A stretch of 56,289 nt of DNA from Lachnospiraceae bacterium (GTDB lineage: Bacteria > Bacillota > Clostridia > Lachnospirales > Lachnospiraceae), in the NCBI GenBank assembly GCA_024698485.1, contig JAILRC010000023.1:1-56289 (forward strand), given 5' to 3'. The translations under genes and the position numbers were made by a program. The notes beneath the pieces were generated by a model that was not told where the DNA came from, made no database searches, and was given only the letters and a program-made list of their open reading frames with translations. This document shows positions 43,582 through 53,961 of this stretch, in pieces (positions within the stretch are counted from its first letter, which is position 1; each line of letters begins with the position of its first letter).

Positions 43582-46080
43582 ATGAGAAAGTTAATACTGA
43601 TACTTCTTGCTTCTCTTACGATGGCAGCTGTAGGTTGCGGAAAGACAGCAGAGGAACCTAAGCAGACGGAAAGAACCGCGGGAGAAGCAGTGACCTACAC
43701 AGGCAATGATCTTATACTCGTTGCAAGTGACGGTGATTCAGAACTGTATCTGAACCCTTCAAACGCCACGTTAAGGTGGAAGAACAGGGTGTCCGGTGCT
43801 TATCACGACACCAGGATATTCGATCCCGAAGCTTCGGACGATACACTTAAAAATGACCTTATCGCATATTATTACACAGGAACCAAGTCCAATCCCTATG
43901 CCAGCTCGGCAAGCATGGACACATACAACTTCAGTGTTGATCGTGAGGGTGTGACCTACGAGAAGATAGACAAGGGCGTAAAAGTCGTTTACTTCATAGG
44001 AAACAACAAGGTAACTTACAAAGATTTCCCTTACAGGATCACGGACGAACGTATGCAGGAACTTGTCATACAGTACCTTGACGATAAGGAATTGAAGGCT
44101 CTGAAAAAGCAGTTCAGACAGAACATGGACACCACCTGGTCCAGAACGTCCAATGAGAACAATCCCATTAACGGACTGGGAGCAACCCAGCTCTATAAGA
44201 TCTTTTACGAAAAAGGTCATTACACCTACGATGAGCTTTTGAAGGATAATACCGAATGGGAAAAACTGGATGAAATGCCTCAGCGTCAGGAAATCACACT
44301 GGCAATGGATTATGCTCTTGACGGCGGCGATCTGGTGGTAAGCATTAACACAGCGGAGATCACATACAACTCCGATTTCCCGCTTAAATCCCTGAGTGTG
44401 CTGCCTTTCTTCCTTTCCTCGAAATCTCAGGACGGATACCTCTTCGTACCTGACGGTCCGGGAGCACTGATCGACTTTGACAACACAAAGATCAAGGAAT
44501 ATCAGTTCACATCCCGGTTTTACAACGGAGATGTGTTGCAGACAGCATCCAACTATTCAACAACAAATGCCTCCCTCATGGCTCCGGTCTTTGGAATGAA
44601 GGACGGAGATCATGCGGTGCTGGGTATCATAGAGAGCGGCGCGGAGATGGCTACATTGAGTGCCTATGTAAAGAATTCCTTTAACTCCGTTCCTTACTCA
44701 AGACTGTCACTGAGTTTTGCCATACGTGAAGATCAGACGCTGGCAAGTTACGTGAATGCGCTTACCAACTTCACGCTTCGCCGTATGAACAGTGATTACT
44801 TTAACGGACTTATAAAGATCCGTTACCGTTTCCTGGAGGGGGATGAGGCTTCCTACAGCGGAATGGCATTGGCCTACAGAGAATACCTTCTTAAACGCAA
44901 TGAGTTGAAGCAGAACACTGCGGAAGAAAAGGCTTCCATGTTTGTGGAACTCTTGGGATATACGGATGCAACAAAGTATTTCCTTGGTATCCCTTACAAG
45001 GGAAAGACAGTGATCACTGACTTCAAGGCCGCGGCTGAGATCCTCGAAGACATGAATGCCAGAAGCATAGAGAACATCAAGGTTGACTATCGCGGAATGG
45101 CAAACGGCGGTACACTGCAAAGATCTGCCGAAAAAGTGAGCATATCCTCGGAACTCGGAGGAAAGAGCGGTCTCAAGAAACTCATTAATAAGGCCGAGAG
45201 CGCAGGAAACGAGATCTTCCCCGACTTCCAGCTGCAGACGGCAAACACCGCCAAGAAGCTTTCGAAGGACAAGAGAGCATTCTTCATCAGCGGAGAAGTT
45301 GCTCAGCTATACGATTTCAGACTTGTTTCCAGAAAGCCGGATACAGAGGATGAGTATCCTACATTCCTGATCTCGCCTCTTTACATCGCGACCTACATCA
45401 ACAACTTCTCGAAATCCTACAGCAAACTGGGGATCGAGAATCTGGCCAGTGAAGATTACATGACCTTTATCACTTCCGAGTCAAAGAAGGACAACAACAT
45501 GTCACTGCCTCATGCAACCACAGAGTTCTTAGAGGGTTATGACACCTTGGCGGAGAAGTTCAGACTGATGCTTTCCAATCCCATGAGTGCGGTATGGAAG
45601 GGCGTGACATACATTACAGACCTTCCCTTCACAGGATTGGATCTTAAGGTTGTGGACCACTATGTACCCTTCATACAGATGGTACTTTCCGGAAGCATCA
45701 CCTACTCTTCCGAAAGGTTCAACAACAACTCCTATGATATGACCGAGCAGATCATGAAATCCGTTGAATACGGAAGTGCTCCCAAGTTCAGGTTCATAGG
45801 AACGGACATCGGAACTCTTGAGAACACGGAAGAAAATGCCATCTTTATGGCTGAGTACTCAAGTCTTGCGGAAAATGCCGCAGCGGTTTACAAGGAATAT
45901 GCTGCTTTTTACGATAAGGTCAAGGGCGCAAGACTTACGGATCACAGATTCTATAACGGAAACGACAAACTTGTGATCACCACATGGTCCAATGGAGTTA
46001 AGATCTGTCTGAACTATACGGATGAAGAAGCAAAGATCGACGGAATAAGCGTAGCACCTTTAAGCTACGTAATAAGATAG
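43582..46080 (+). CDS. DUF5696-type lipoprotein
   Basis: An 832-residue lipoprotein (leader with AAVGC, Cys19). A short beta-rich N-terminal region (about 45-230) precedes a large domain (about 240-800) with an FLFVPDGPGALIDF-like segment (here GYLFVPDGPGALIDFDNTKI, near 290) typical of proteins annotated DUF5696. Parts from about 440 on resemble a (beta/alpha) barrel, so an enzymatic or sugar-binding role is possible, but no catalytic residues can be named. The ribosome binding site is AGGAGG. It is encoded between the Yip1 protein and permease pair 2. Confidence 0.7.
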   Translation: MRKLILILLASLTMAAVGCGKTAEEPKQTERTAGEAVTYTGNDLILVASDGDSELYLNPSNATLRWKNRVSGAYHDTRIFDPEASDDTLKNDLIAYYYTGTKSNPYASSASMDTYNFSVDREGVTYEKIDKGVKVVYFIGNNKVTYKDFPYRITDERMQELVIQYLDDKELKALKKQFRQNMDTTWSRTSNENNPINGLGATQLYKIFYEKGHYTYDELLKDNTEWEKLDEMPQRQEITLAMDYALDGGDLVVSINTAEITYNSDFPLKSLSVLPFFLSSKSQDGYLFVPDGPGALIDFDNTKIKEYQFTSRFYNGDVLQTASNYSTTNASLMAPVFGMKDGDHAVLGIIESGAEMATLSAYVKNSFNSVPYSRLSLSFAIREDQTLASYVNALTNFTLRRMNSDYFNGLIKIRYRFLEGDEASYSGMALAYREYLLKRNELKQNTAEEKASMFVELLGYTDATKYFLGIPYKGKTVITDFKAAAEILEDMNARSIENIKVDYRGMANGGTLQRSAEKVSISSELGGKSGLKKLINKAESAGNEIFPDFQLQTANTAKKLSKDKRAFFISGEVAQLYDFRLVSRKPDTEDEYPTFLISPLYIATYINNFSKSYSKLGIENLASEDYMTFITSESKKDNNMSLPHATTEFLEGYDTLAEKFRLMLSNPMSAVWKGVTYITDLPFTGLDLKVVDHYVPFIQMVLSGSITYSSERFNNNSYDMTEQIMKSVEYGSAPKFRFIGTDIGTLENTEENAIFMAEYSSLAENAAAVYKEYAAFYDKVKGARLTDHRFYNGNDKLVITTWSNGVKICLNYTDEEAKIDGISVAPLSYVIR

Positions 46081-46092
46081 GAGGTGAGCCCT

Positions 46093-47010
46093 GTGAAAAA
46101 AGAAAATACGGAAATTGCGACACCCAAGAAGAAAAGCATGTACGCAAGGCTCAGTTATCCCAAGAAGAGAGCATTATGGGGATTTATTTTCCTGATCCCC
46201 TGGCTCATCGGAGCGATATTCTTTTTCCTTGCTCCACTGATCAAGACGTTCTATTATTCCTTTTTTGAGATGGAACTGAAACTCGGAGGCTTTAATTACA
46301 CACACATCGGATTTGACAACTTTGTAAATGCACTTACGGTCAATCCGGATTTTAACTCCTACATTCTTGATGCATTAAAGAATTTTGCGGTGAATGTACC
46401 CATACAGATCTTTGTATCACTCTTTGTGGCAATGCTCTTAAACGGTGAGTACAAGGGAAGAGGCTTTTTCAGAGTCATCTTCTTCATACCCATCATTCTT
46501 GCAACGGGCATCACGGATGTTGAACTTAAGACCTTCAGCATGCAATCTCAGGGATCTCAGAGCTTTGTAAACATCGATTTCCTGATCAGCATATTTACCA
46601 ACAGCGGTATTCCTGCAAGCGCCATGTCCACCATAATCCAGACCGTTCAGAACATATTTGGTGTCATTACAAAAGCCGGTGTTCAGATGATCATATTCCT
46701 GGCAGGACTTCAGAGCATCAGCCCTCAGCTTTATGAGGTTGCGAAGATGGAAGGCTGTACGAAGTTTGAAGTTTTCTGTAAGATCACCCTTCCCATGATC
46801 TCACCCATGATCCTGGTTTGCATGGTCTACAGTATCGCGGATTCCTTTGCGGGAGCTGATATTACAAAACTCATCAATCAGACGACCTTTACCAACAGCA
46901 AATATGGTCTGGGTGCTTCCATGAGTGCACTCTATTTCATAGTCACCGTCGGAGTAACTCTTATCTGTACGGCGATCGTATCCAAGGTGGTGTTCTATTA
47001 TGACAATTAA
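46093..47010 (+). CDS. Sugar ABC transporter permease, UgpA type (pair 2)
   Basis: A 305-residue CUT1 permease with six helices. The EAA loop (LYEVAKMEGCTKFEVFCKITLP) lies near 215-236; Glu-Gly replaces the usual Asp-Gly. The start is GTG 46093, eight bases after AGGAGG. Its 3' end overlaps the next permease gene by 11 bases. Confidence 0.9.
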   Translation: MKKENTEIATPKKKSMYARLSYPKKRALWGFIFLIPWLIGAIFFFLAPLIKTFYYSFFEMELKLGGFNYTHIGFDNFVNALTVNPDFNSYILDALKNFAVNVPIQIFVSLFVAMLLNGEYKGRGFFRVIFFIPIILATGITDVELKTFSMQSQGSQSFVNIDFLISIFTNSGIPASAMSTIIQTVQNIFGVITKAGVQMIIFLAGLQSISPQLYEVAKMEGCTKFEVFCKITLPMISPMILVCMVYSIADSFAGADITKLINQTTFTNSKYGLGASMSALYFIVTVGVTLICTAIVSKVVFYYDN

Positions 47011-48025
47011 CAAGGAAAAAGACGAAAAACAGGAACTTGCCAAGAGATTGAGCAGGTATTCGGTGAAGAAGAAAATTTCCACTGCATTGGGACTCATCTT
47101 TAGATACACGATCCTTATCTGCATAGGTTTTATCATCATTACACCGATCTATACAACCTTTAAGGAAGGCATTACGGAACAGTCCATGCTGGGCTTCGGT
47201 AATTCCGCATGGATCCCGCCGGCAACATCATGGCAGTCCTTTTGGGAAGCCGTGCTGATACTTGAGTATCCAAAGGGGCTCATATTCAGCATATTGAACA
47301 CTCTTGTGCTGGCCTTCCTTCAGACAGCCTGTGCCGCTCTTGCTGCGTACACCTTTGCAAGACTCAAGTTCAAAGGAAGCGGACTGTTGTTTGCCATCGT
47401 GATCTTCTCGATCATTGTTCCTTCACAGTCTATCATGCTTGCGCAGTATACGTCCTTCAGAAACTTTGATATTCTCGGGATCTTTAAACTCATAAAGGGT
47501 GAACCCCTTAATCTCCTGGGGAATACAGCTTCCATGTACATTCTTGCCGCTACAGGCATGGGAGTAAAGGGAGGTCTTTACATATACATTCTGAGACAGA
47601 GCTACAGACAGCTTCCTGTTTCCATCGAAGAGGCTGCTTATGTTGACGGAGCGGGCTTCTTAAAGACCTTCTTCAAGATCGTTCTTCCGGAAGTGTCCTC
47701 GTCACTTCTTACGGTAACGGTTTTGAGTTTTGTTTGGAACTATTCCGACAAATACTTCATTTCACTTTTAAGCGGCGATCTTGCGAAAAGACGACAGTTG
47801 TCTTTGAGACTCGCGGACGTTCAGAGTAACATGAGATGGGCTATTCAGGATATTCAGTCCAAGATGCCTGCTGAATATGTTATAAACTGGGAGTCACCAC
47901 TTATACAGAAGGGTGTTGCATCGGCTTGCGCGTTCCTTGTTATCCTGCCTCTGGTGATCCTGTATTTCTTCGTTCAGAAGAGATTCATCCAGGGCGTTGA
48001 GAGAAGCGGACTCGGTGGAGATTGA
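47000..48025 (+). CDS. Sugar ABC transporter permease, UgpE type (pair 2)
   Basis: A 341-residue CUT1 permease, somewhat longer than pair 1 owing to a basic N-terminal extension and an insertion between about 260 and 295. The EAA loop ([23 protein letters not shown]) lies near 211-233. It overlaps the preceding gene by 11 bases, so it is translationally coupled. It completes the second importer and is followed directly by the GH130 gene. Confidence 0.9.
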   Translation: MTINKEKDEKQELAKRLSRYSVKKKISTALGLIFRYTILICIGFIIITPIYTTFKEGITEQSMLGFGNSAWIPPATSWQSFWEAVLILEYPKGLIFSILNTLVLAFLQTACAALAAYTFARLKFKGSGLLFAIVIFSIIVPSQSIMLAQYTSFRNFDILGIFKLIKGEPLNLLGNTASMYILAATGMGVKGGLYIYILRQSYRQLPVSIEEAAYVDGAGFLKTFFKIVLPEVSSSLLTVTVLSFVWNYSDKYFISLLSGDLAKRRQLSLRLADVQSNMRWAIQDIQSKMPAEYVINWESPLIQKGVASACAFLVILPLVILYFFVQKRFIQGVERSGLGGD

Positions 48026-48045
48026 TAAAATTTAAGGAGAATATT

Positions 48046-49032
48046 ATGGCAAAGATTATCGGTTCAAATTTACCCAACATCCCCTGGCAGGAGAAGCCGG
48101 CGGGATATGATATGCCCGTATGGAGATATGACGAAAATCCCATCATTCACCGTCACGAGATCCCTACGGCCAACAGCATATTCAACAGTGCGGTAGTGCC
48201 TTTTAACGGCAAATTTGCGGGAGTGTTCCGTTGTGACAACCTGGGAGTTTCCATGGACATTTTTGCGGGATTTTCCGATGACGGTATTCACTGGAAGATC
48301 AATGAAAAGCCCATTGCCTTTGAAGGAGATCCGGAGGTTACAAAGCGGGAGTACAGATATGACCCCAGAGTCTGCTTCATTGAGGACAGATACTATGTCA
48401 CCTGGTGCAACGGCTACCACGGACCCACCATCGGCATCGGATACACTTTTGATTTTAAGACATTCTATCAGCTGGAGAATGCTTTTCTTCCTTACAACAG
48501 GAACGGTGTGCTGTTCCCCAGAAAACTCAACGGACAGTATGTGATGCTCAGCCGTCCCAGCGACACGGGACACACAAAGTTCGGCGATATTTTCATTAGC
48601 CGCAGTTCCGATCTGGAGTATTGGGGACATCACAGATTTGTCATGGGAACATTTAACAATGATGCTTCCGCTTGGCAGTCCACAAAGATCGGCCCCGGAC
48701 CTTGCCCCATTGAGACAGACGAAGGCTGGCTCCTTATCTATCACGGCGTGCTCAACACATGTAACGGCTTTGTTTACAGGATCGGAGCTGCCATCCTTGA
48801 CATTGATGATCCGAGCAAGGTAAAGTATCGATCAAAGTTCTACATCCTTGCACCCGATAAGGATTACGAAAGAAACGGAGACGTTCCCAACGTTACCTTC
48901 CCCTGTGCAGCTCTTACGGATGCGGCTACCGGACGTATCGCCATCTATTACGGATGCGCCGACACGGTTACAGGCCTTGCGTTCACCACGGTTGATGAAC
49001 TTGTTAACTGGACAAAGGAACATTCTTTATGA
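48046..49032 (+). CDS. GH130 beta-1,4-mannoside phosphorylase
   Basis: A 328-residue five-bladed beta-propeller phosphorylase that splits beta-mannosides with phosphate to give mannose-1-phosphate. The general-acid region REYRYDPRV (about Asp106), NSAVVPFNG near the start, GVLFPRK and IYYGCADT at the end match GH130. Members act on Man-beta-1,4-GlcNAc (the N-glycan core), on mannobiose or on Man-Glc. The neighbouring genes favour Man-beta-1,4-GlcNAc, but subgroup assignment needs an alignment. AAGGAG precedes ATG 48046. The stop codon overlaps the GH35 start (ATGA). Confidence 0.9.
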   Translation: MAKIIGSNLPNIPWQEKPAGYDMPVWRYDENPIIHRHEIPTANSIFNSAVVPFNGKFAGVFRCDNLGVSMDIFAGFSDDGIHWKINEKPIAFEGDPEVTKREYRYDPRVCFIEDRYYVTWCNGYHGPTIGIGYTFDFKTFYQLENAFLPYNRNGVLFPRKLNGQYVMLSRPSDTGHTKFGDIFISRSSDLEYWGHHRFVMGTFNNDASAWQSTKIGPGPCPIETDEGWLLIYHGVLNTCNGFVYRIGAAILDIDDPSKVKYRSKFYILAPDKDYERNGDVPNVTFPCAALTDAATGRIAIYYGCADTVTGLAFTTVDELVNWTKEHSL

Positions 49033-50867
49033 GCAGACTGCAATATGATACGGACGGGTTCCTGCTTGACGGCAAACGTTTCAGGATCCTGTCCGGAACC
49101 ATAAACTATTTTCGTGTCCTCCCGGAATACTGGGAGGACCGTCTTCTTAAACTTAAGAAGTGCGGAATGAATACACTTGAGACCTATACGTGCTGGAATC
49201 TGCATGAAAGAAGAGAAGGAGAGTTCGATTTTTCGGGCATTCTGGATCTTCCCGAGTATCTTGAGACTGCGGCACGTCTCGGTCTTTTTGTGATTTTAAG
49301 ACCCGGTCCCTATGTATGCGGAGAATGGGACAAGGGCGGCCTTCCTTCCTGGCTGGAAAATGTGCCGGGAATGAGGCTGAGATGCTTTAACGAACCCTTC
49401 ATCTCCAAGGTCAGAGCCTATTATGAGATACTCTTTGAGAAAGTGAGACCTTATCTGGCAGAAAACGGCGGTCCTGTCATCATGCTCCAGGCAGAGAACG
49501 AGTACGGAAGTTTCGGAGACGACAGAAGGTACATGGAGGAGATCAAAAAGATCTACGAAGACCTGGGGATCAGGGAACTTATCTTCACTTCCGACGGCCC
49601 CGGATGGTTCATGCTGTCGGGAGGTGCTTTGCCCGACACTCTTGCAACGGTGAATTTCGGAAGCAATCCCAAGGACAATTTCGCCCTTCTTAAAAAATTT
49701 CGTCCCGAAAGCCCTCTCATGTGCACAGAGTACTGGAACGGCTGGTTCGATCACTGGGGAGAGGAGCATCACAAGCGTGACAGCGCCGATACGGCGGATG
49801 TGCTTAAAGAAATGCTTTCCATGAATGCCAACGTTAACATGTACATGTTCCACGGAGGCACGAATTTCGGCTTTAACAACGGAGCAAACTACGACAAGGT
49901 CTTTCAGCCCACGGTCACCAGCTATGATTACAACTGTCCCGTGAGCGAGTGCGGAGATCTGACGGAAAAGTACAAAGCGGTTAAAAAAGTGGTACAGGAG
50001 TTTTGGAAAGAAAACCCTGAACTTTTTGAAACATACAATGAAGCATCAAAGAAGCTGATGAAGAGATTCGGTGAGGTTGAGGGTGAGAACTCAAAGGAAC
50101 CGGCAGATCTCACGAAAAAAGCCTACGGTAAAGCGGTGTTCACAGGATGGGCAAGACTTTTTGACAATCTTGAGAACCTTACCGCCGCCAAAGGTTTTGA
50201 AACTGAACCCCTGAAAATGGAAGAAATGGGCGCTGATTTCGGCTATATGGTCTATGAATCAGATTTCACCGGACCTTTTGAAAACTTGGATCTTACGGTG
50301 GAGGATGTGAAGGACAGGGCTCATGTTTTTAAAGACGGGACCTTTCTCGGACTTAAGGACGACATGGGACTCAGGGATGACAAGATGACCCTGGGGCTTA
50401 AAAACGGTGAAAAAGCCCATATGACCATACTTTTGGAAAACATGGGAAGAGTGAATTACGGCGGCCACATCAGGGATAAAAAGGGTATCGGCGGTGTCAG
50501 GATCGCCAACAGGTATCATTATGGCTGGCTTTCAAGGCATATTCCCATAGACGACCCGAAAAAGGCTGAATTTAAGGACATCAAATGTTATAATACATCG
50601 GAATTCTCGCCACTACTCCTAAAGGGGGAGATACAGGTTGACACCGTTTCCGACACCTTTGTGAAAACCCCGGGTTTCCACAAAGGATGCATCTTCGTGA
50701 ACGGTTTCAACATCGGAAGGTATTGGAACGATGCGGGACCCCAGAAGACTTTGTACGTCCCCGCACCCTTGTTAAAAGAGGGCAGGAATGAGATCATCAT
50801 CTTTGAAACGGATGGTTTGGATGAAAATGCAGCAGCAGAATTTACCGACAAAGAAGACCTCGGATGA
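49029..50867 (+). CDS. GH35 beta-galactosidase
   Basis: Family 35 retaining beta-galactosidase of 612 residues, no signal peptide. The catalytic barrel (about 1-325) has the acid/base Glu158 in QAENEYG and the nucleophile Glu234 in [25 protein letters not shown] is typical. The C-terminal half contains beta-sandwich domains ending in NGFNIGRYW. It removes terminal beta-galactose; bacterial members often prefer beta-1,3 linkages. It is coupled to GH130 (ATGA), and its end overlaps the next gene by about 80 bases. Confidence 0.93.
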   Translation: MSRLQYDTDGFLLDGKRFRILSGTINYFRVLPEYWEDRLLKLKKCGMNTLETYTCWNLHERREGEFDFSGILDLPEYLETAARLGLFVILRPGPYVCGEWDKGGLPSWLENVPGMRLRCFNEPFISKVRAYYEILFEKVRPYLAENGGPVIMLQAENEYGSFGDDRRYMEEIKKIYEDLGIRELIFTSDGPGWFMLSGGALPDTLATVNFGSNPKDNFALLKKFRPESPLMCTEYWNGWFDHWGEEHHKRDSADTADVLKEMLSMNANVNMYMFHGGTNFGFNNGANYDKVFQPTVTSYDYNCPVSECGDLTEKYKAVKKVVQEFWKENPELFETYNEASKKLMKRFGEVEGENSKEPADLTKKAYGKAVFTGWARLFDNLENLTAAKGFETEPLKMEEMGADFGYMVYESDFTGPFENLDLTVEDVKDRAHVFKDGTFLGLKDDMGLRDDKMTLGLKNGEKAHMTILLENMGRVNYGGHIRDKKGIGGVRIANRYHYGWLSRHIPIDDPKKAEFKDIKCYNTSEFSPLLLKGEIQVDTVSDTFVKTPGFHKGCIFVNGFNIGRYWNDAGPQKTLYVPAPLLKEGRNEIIIFETDGLDENAAAEFTDKEDLG

Positions 50868-52659
50868 GTTTTATCCCGTTTATACGGATGAAGTCCAGCC
50901 TGTGTGCGACTTTCATCACGGAATGATAAAACCCGTTACGGGAGTTCATATGAAACAGATCGCAAGAGCCAACAGACTTCATCCGGAACTTGCGGACGGA
51001 GTGGATGCCACTTACAGACATGCTCCAGATATCACCTTCTTTCATGGCAGATTCTATGTTCAATACATCTGTTCTCCCGTGGATGAGCATGAACAGGGCG
51101 GCTTTTGTATGCTGGCTTCCTTCGACAGGGATTTTGAGAACATACGTTACATGATCTCGTTTCCCACATACAGGATACCCAAGTGCAGGATCACGGATTA
51201 CAAAGGTCTGGTCCATGAATATGAGGGTGATTCCTACGGATTTCCCCATCAGAGGATGAGCTTTTTTAAGAGCAGCGATGGCAGGCTTCTTCTGCTGGCT
51301 TTTTACGGTTTCTCGCCTGAAAAGTGGATGACCAACTGGGACAATTACGGCATAGGAAGAGTGGTGAGGGAACTGCATCCGGACGGCTCTCTGGGGGAAA
51401 TCTTCTTCATCCTGCCCAATCATCAGGCGGGATGGACAAAGGAACTCTTAAACTATCCTCTCTATGATGAGTGCCGAGATAAGGGATTTGTCAGAGCGTG
51501 TGACGAGCTTCTTCGCAACAGCCTCTATGTCCAGCAGTGGGCGGAAGAGAACGGGGACAGGTACGAAAAGATCAGAGTGAAGCATCCGGAAAAGGGCACT
51601 TATCAGGCTTTTAACTGGTATCACATCCGTGACGGGGTGACCGTTGGACTTTGGAAACATTCTTTTGCGGCGTTCAGCACCGACAACGGTGAAACCTGGG
51701 GAGAAGTGAAGAAGATCCCAAGCCTTGTGATGAGCGGACAGAAGATCTGGGGAGAAAAAACGGGAGACGGACGGTTTGCTCTTGTTTACGATCCCACTCC
51801 GGAATCCCAGCATCGTTATCCTCTTTGCGTCATCACGGGAGAGGACGGTGTGCATTTCGGAAACATGCGCCTTCTTCACGGAGAAGTTCCTGAGAAGAGA
51901 TATGCTGGCTTCTGGAAGGATTACGGTCCCCAGTACATGCGAGGCATATGCGAAGGCTTGACTGAAGGCGAAGATCCGGGAAAAGACATGTATCTCACCT
52001 ATTCCGTGAACAAGGAAGACATCTGGGTCTCAAGGGTCAGAGTTCCCATAAGGGATGAAGAGGACAGCATAGAGCTGGACGCGGATGACCTGAAGGGATG
52101 GAATGTGTACGAGCCTTCCTGGAGCAGTGTTACTGCGGAAAGTGACCATAAGGGAAGATATGTCCGGATCACGGACAGGGAACCTGTTACCAGAGCAATT
52201 TTCAGCCACACATTGAAACAGGAAAAGGTAAAATCATTTGAGATCGCCTTAAAGGCCGATCCTGCGGAAAACAAGCCCGTGGTGATCCAATTGACGGATC
52301 GAAGGAACATTCCGGCCATTAGGATACTTTTTAAAAACGACGGACGGGTTTATGTGCGGACGGTGACGGACATAGGGATCTGCGACTATGACAGGGATGA
52401 GGTGAATGAAATCCGACTGACAGCGGATTGCAGTACCTATTCTTTCAGCATCTCCGTAAACGGAAAGATTTCGGAACACGGGTTTTACAGTGCCGTTCCC
52501 GAGATCTCTGTGCTGGAATTTGCCACAGCATTGCCGAAAGCGGCACCCACACTTTCGGATGACCCGGAACTGAAACCGGATCTGCCGGAAGAAACATCCG
52601 AAATGACGGAGCCGTGCACGATTTTTCTCTATAAAGTAAAGGAAATACAGAACCAATGA
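50788..52659 (+). CDS. Sialidase-fold (beta-propeller) protein with C-terminal LamG-like domain
   Basis: About 623 residues, no signal peptide. Residues about 60-420 form a predicted beta-propeller, with an Asp-box-like FSTDNGETWG near 290 and repeats of the ITFFHGRFYVQYI and FKSSDGRLLLLAFYG type. Residues about 430-600 look like a concanavalin/LamG-type beta-sandwich. The usual sialidase Arg triad is not evident: an HQRMSFFKSSDG segment occupies the place of the RIP motif, although YRIP occurs elsewhere (near 130). It is therefore probably a glycosidase of a divergent or undefined family. Start at 50788 follows GAGGG and overlaps GH35; later in-frame ATGs at 50821 and 50827 are alternatives. 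It overlaps GH125 by ATGA. Confidence 0.6.
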   Translation: MRSSSLKRMVWMKMQQQNLPTKKTSDEFYPVYTDEVQPVCDFHHGMIKPVTGVHMKQIARANRLHPELADGVDATYRHAPDITFFHGRFYVQYICSPVDEHEQGGFCMLASFDRDFENIRYMISFPTYRIPKCRITDYKGLVHEYEGDSYGFPHQRMSFFKSSDGRLLLLAFYGFSPEKWMTNWDNYGIGRVVRELHPDGSLGEIFFILPNHQAGWTKELLNYPLYDECRDKGFVRACDELLRNSLYVQQWAEENGDRYEKIRVKHPEKGTYQAFNWYHIRDGVTVGLWKHSFAAFSTDNGETWGEVKKIPSLVMSGQKIWGEKTGDGRFALVYDPTPESQHRYPLCVITGEDGVHFGNMRLLHGEVPEKRYAGFWKDYGPQYMRGICEGLTEGEDPGKDMYLTYSVNKEDIWVSRVRVPIRDEEDSIELDADDLKGWNVYEPSWSSVTAESDHKGRYVRITDREPVTRAIFSHTLKQEKVKSFEIALKADPAENKPVVIQLTDRRNIPAIRILFKNDGRVYVRTVTDIGICDYDRDEVNEIRLTADCSTYSFSISVNGKISEHGFYSAVPEISVLEFATALPKAAPTLSDDPELKPDLPEETSEMTEPCTIFLYKVKEIQNQ

Positions 52660-53948
52660 ACAAGAAACAGGAAAGGATCACAGAACGGGTAAAGGACATC
52701 GCCGGTCTGTTGACGGAAAAACTTAAGGATAAAGCGGACGAAAAGACATGCACCATGTTCAGACAGTGCTTTTTGAGCACAGCCACCACCACTTTAAATG
52801 TGCTGGAGGATGATTCGGTCTACCTCATCACGGGAGACATCAAAGCCATGTGGCTCAGAGATTCATCTGCTCAGGTGGTGCATTATCTTCCTTTTGCAAA
52901 GGATTACTCCGAGATACGTGAACTGATCTCGGGACTCATAAAAAAACAGTTTGGATTCATCAGACTGGATCCTTATGCCAATGCATACAACCCCGAACCC
53001 AACGGGCGTTGCTGGGCTCATGACGAAACGGACATGAACGACTGGGAGTGGGAGAGGAAGTACGAAGTGGATTCCCTCTGTTATCCCGTTAAACTTCTTT
53101 GCGATTACTACGATCTCACAAAAGATGAGAGCGTGATCTGCGAAGAGGTCATAGCCGGCCTGGAGAAGATCATTGAAGTTTTTAAGACGGAGCAGCATCA
53201 TTTTGAAAAATCTTCCTACAGATTTACAAGGACAAACTGCCCTTATTCCGACACCCTTCACCATGAAGGCATGGGAGAACCTGTGGGCTATACAGGCATG
53301 ACCTGGTCGGGGTTCAGACCCAGTGACGACGCATGCAGATACGGCTATCTGATCCCTTCCAACCTTTTTGCGGCTACAGTCCTCAAGAGAGTGGCTTCGC
53401 TCCTGACGGGAAGGTTCGGAGACAAAGCCCTTTCTGCGGAAGCGCTTCATCTTTCAAAGGAGATCACGGAAGGCATAGAAAAATACGGAATGCTTAAGGA
53501 TCACGATCAGGGAGATATCTATGCCTATGAGGTGGACGGACTGGGCAACAGCTATTTCGCCGACGATGCCAACGTTCCCAGCCTTCTTTCTCTTCCCTGG
53601 CTGGGAGTCTGTGAAAAGAATGACAGCATCTATCTAAATACCAGACGCGCGGTACTGAGCTCCAAAAACCCTTACTATTACGAGGGAAAGGCAGCAAAGG
53701 GCATAGGCAGTCCCCACACTCCCGACAGATACATATGGCCCATAGCTCTGTGTATGCAGGGACTCACATCGGCGGATGAAAAAGAACGGGAAGAGATCAT
53801 GAAGATGCTGACCTCCACCGATGCGGGAACGGGATATATGCATGAAGGCTTTGACTGCGACGATCCCGCCAAGTTTACCAGGGAGTGGTTTGCATGGGCG
53901 AATTCCCTTTTTGCCCTTTATGTCATGGATTATTACGGGCTGAGATAA
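52656..53948 (+). CDS. GH125 exo-alpha-1,6-mannosidase
   Basis: A 430-residue (alpha/alpha)6-barrel enzyme of family 125, inverting and metal-independent, and specific in characterised members for non-reducing alpha-1,6-mannose such as in N-glycan cores. Recognisable segments are MWLRDSSAQV (near 66), the Trp-rich HDETDMNDWEWERKYEVDSL split over about 127-147, WSGFRPSDDACRYGYLIPSN (near 222) and MHEGFD. The length is normal and there is no signal peptide. It starts on the ATGA overlap with the preceding gene. Together with GH38 it gives the pair found in the intracellular pneumococcal N-glycan locus. Confidence 0.93.
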   Translation: MNKKQERITERVKDIAGLLTEKLKDKADEKTCTMFRQCFLSTATTTLNVLEDDSVYLITGDIKAMWLRDSSAQVVHYLPFAKDYSEIRELISGLIKKQFGFIRLDPYANAYNPEPNGRCWAHDETDMNDWEWERKYEVDSLCYPVKLLCDYYDLTKDESVICEEVIAGLEKIIEVFKTEQHHFEKSSYRFTRTNCPYSDTLHHEGMGEPVGYTGMTWSGFRPSDDACRYGYLIPSNLFAATVLKRVASLLTGRFGDKALSAEALHLSKEITEGIEKYGMLKDHDQGDIYAYEVDGLGNSYFADDANVPSLLSLPWLGVCEKNDSIYLNTRRAVLSSKNPYYYEGKAAKGIGSPHTPDRYIWPIALCMQGLTSADEKEREEIMKMLTSTDAGTGYMHEGFDCDDPAKFTREWFAWANSLFALYVMDYYGLR

Positions 53949-53961
53949 GGAGGGGCTTAAA

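Noticed and set aside
50788-52659. Canonical GH33 sialidase
   Set aside because: An Asp-box and a YRIP string occur, but YRIP is not in the right context (it is followed by a basic stretch, not the usual strand) and the Arg triad cannot be traced.
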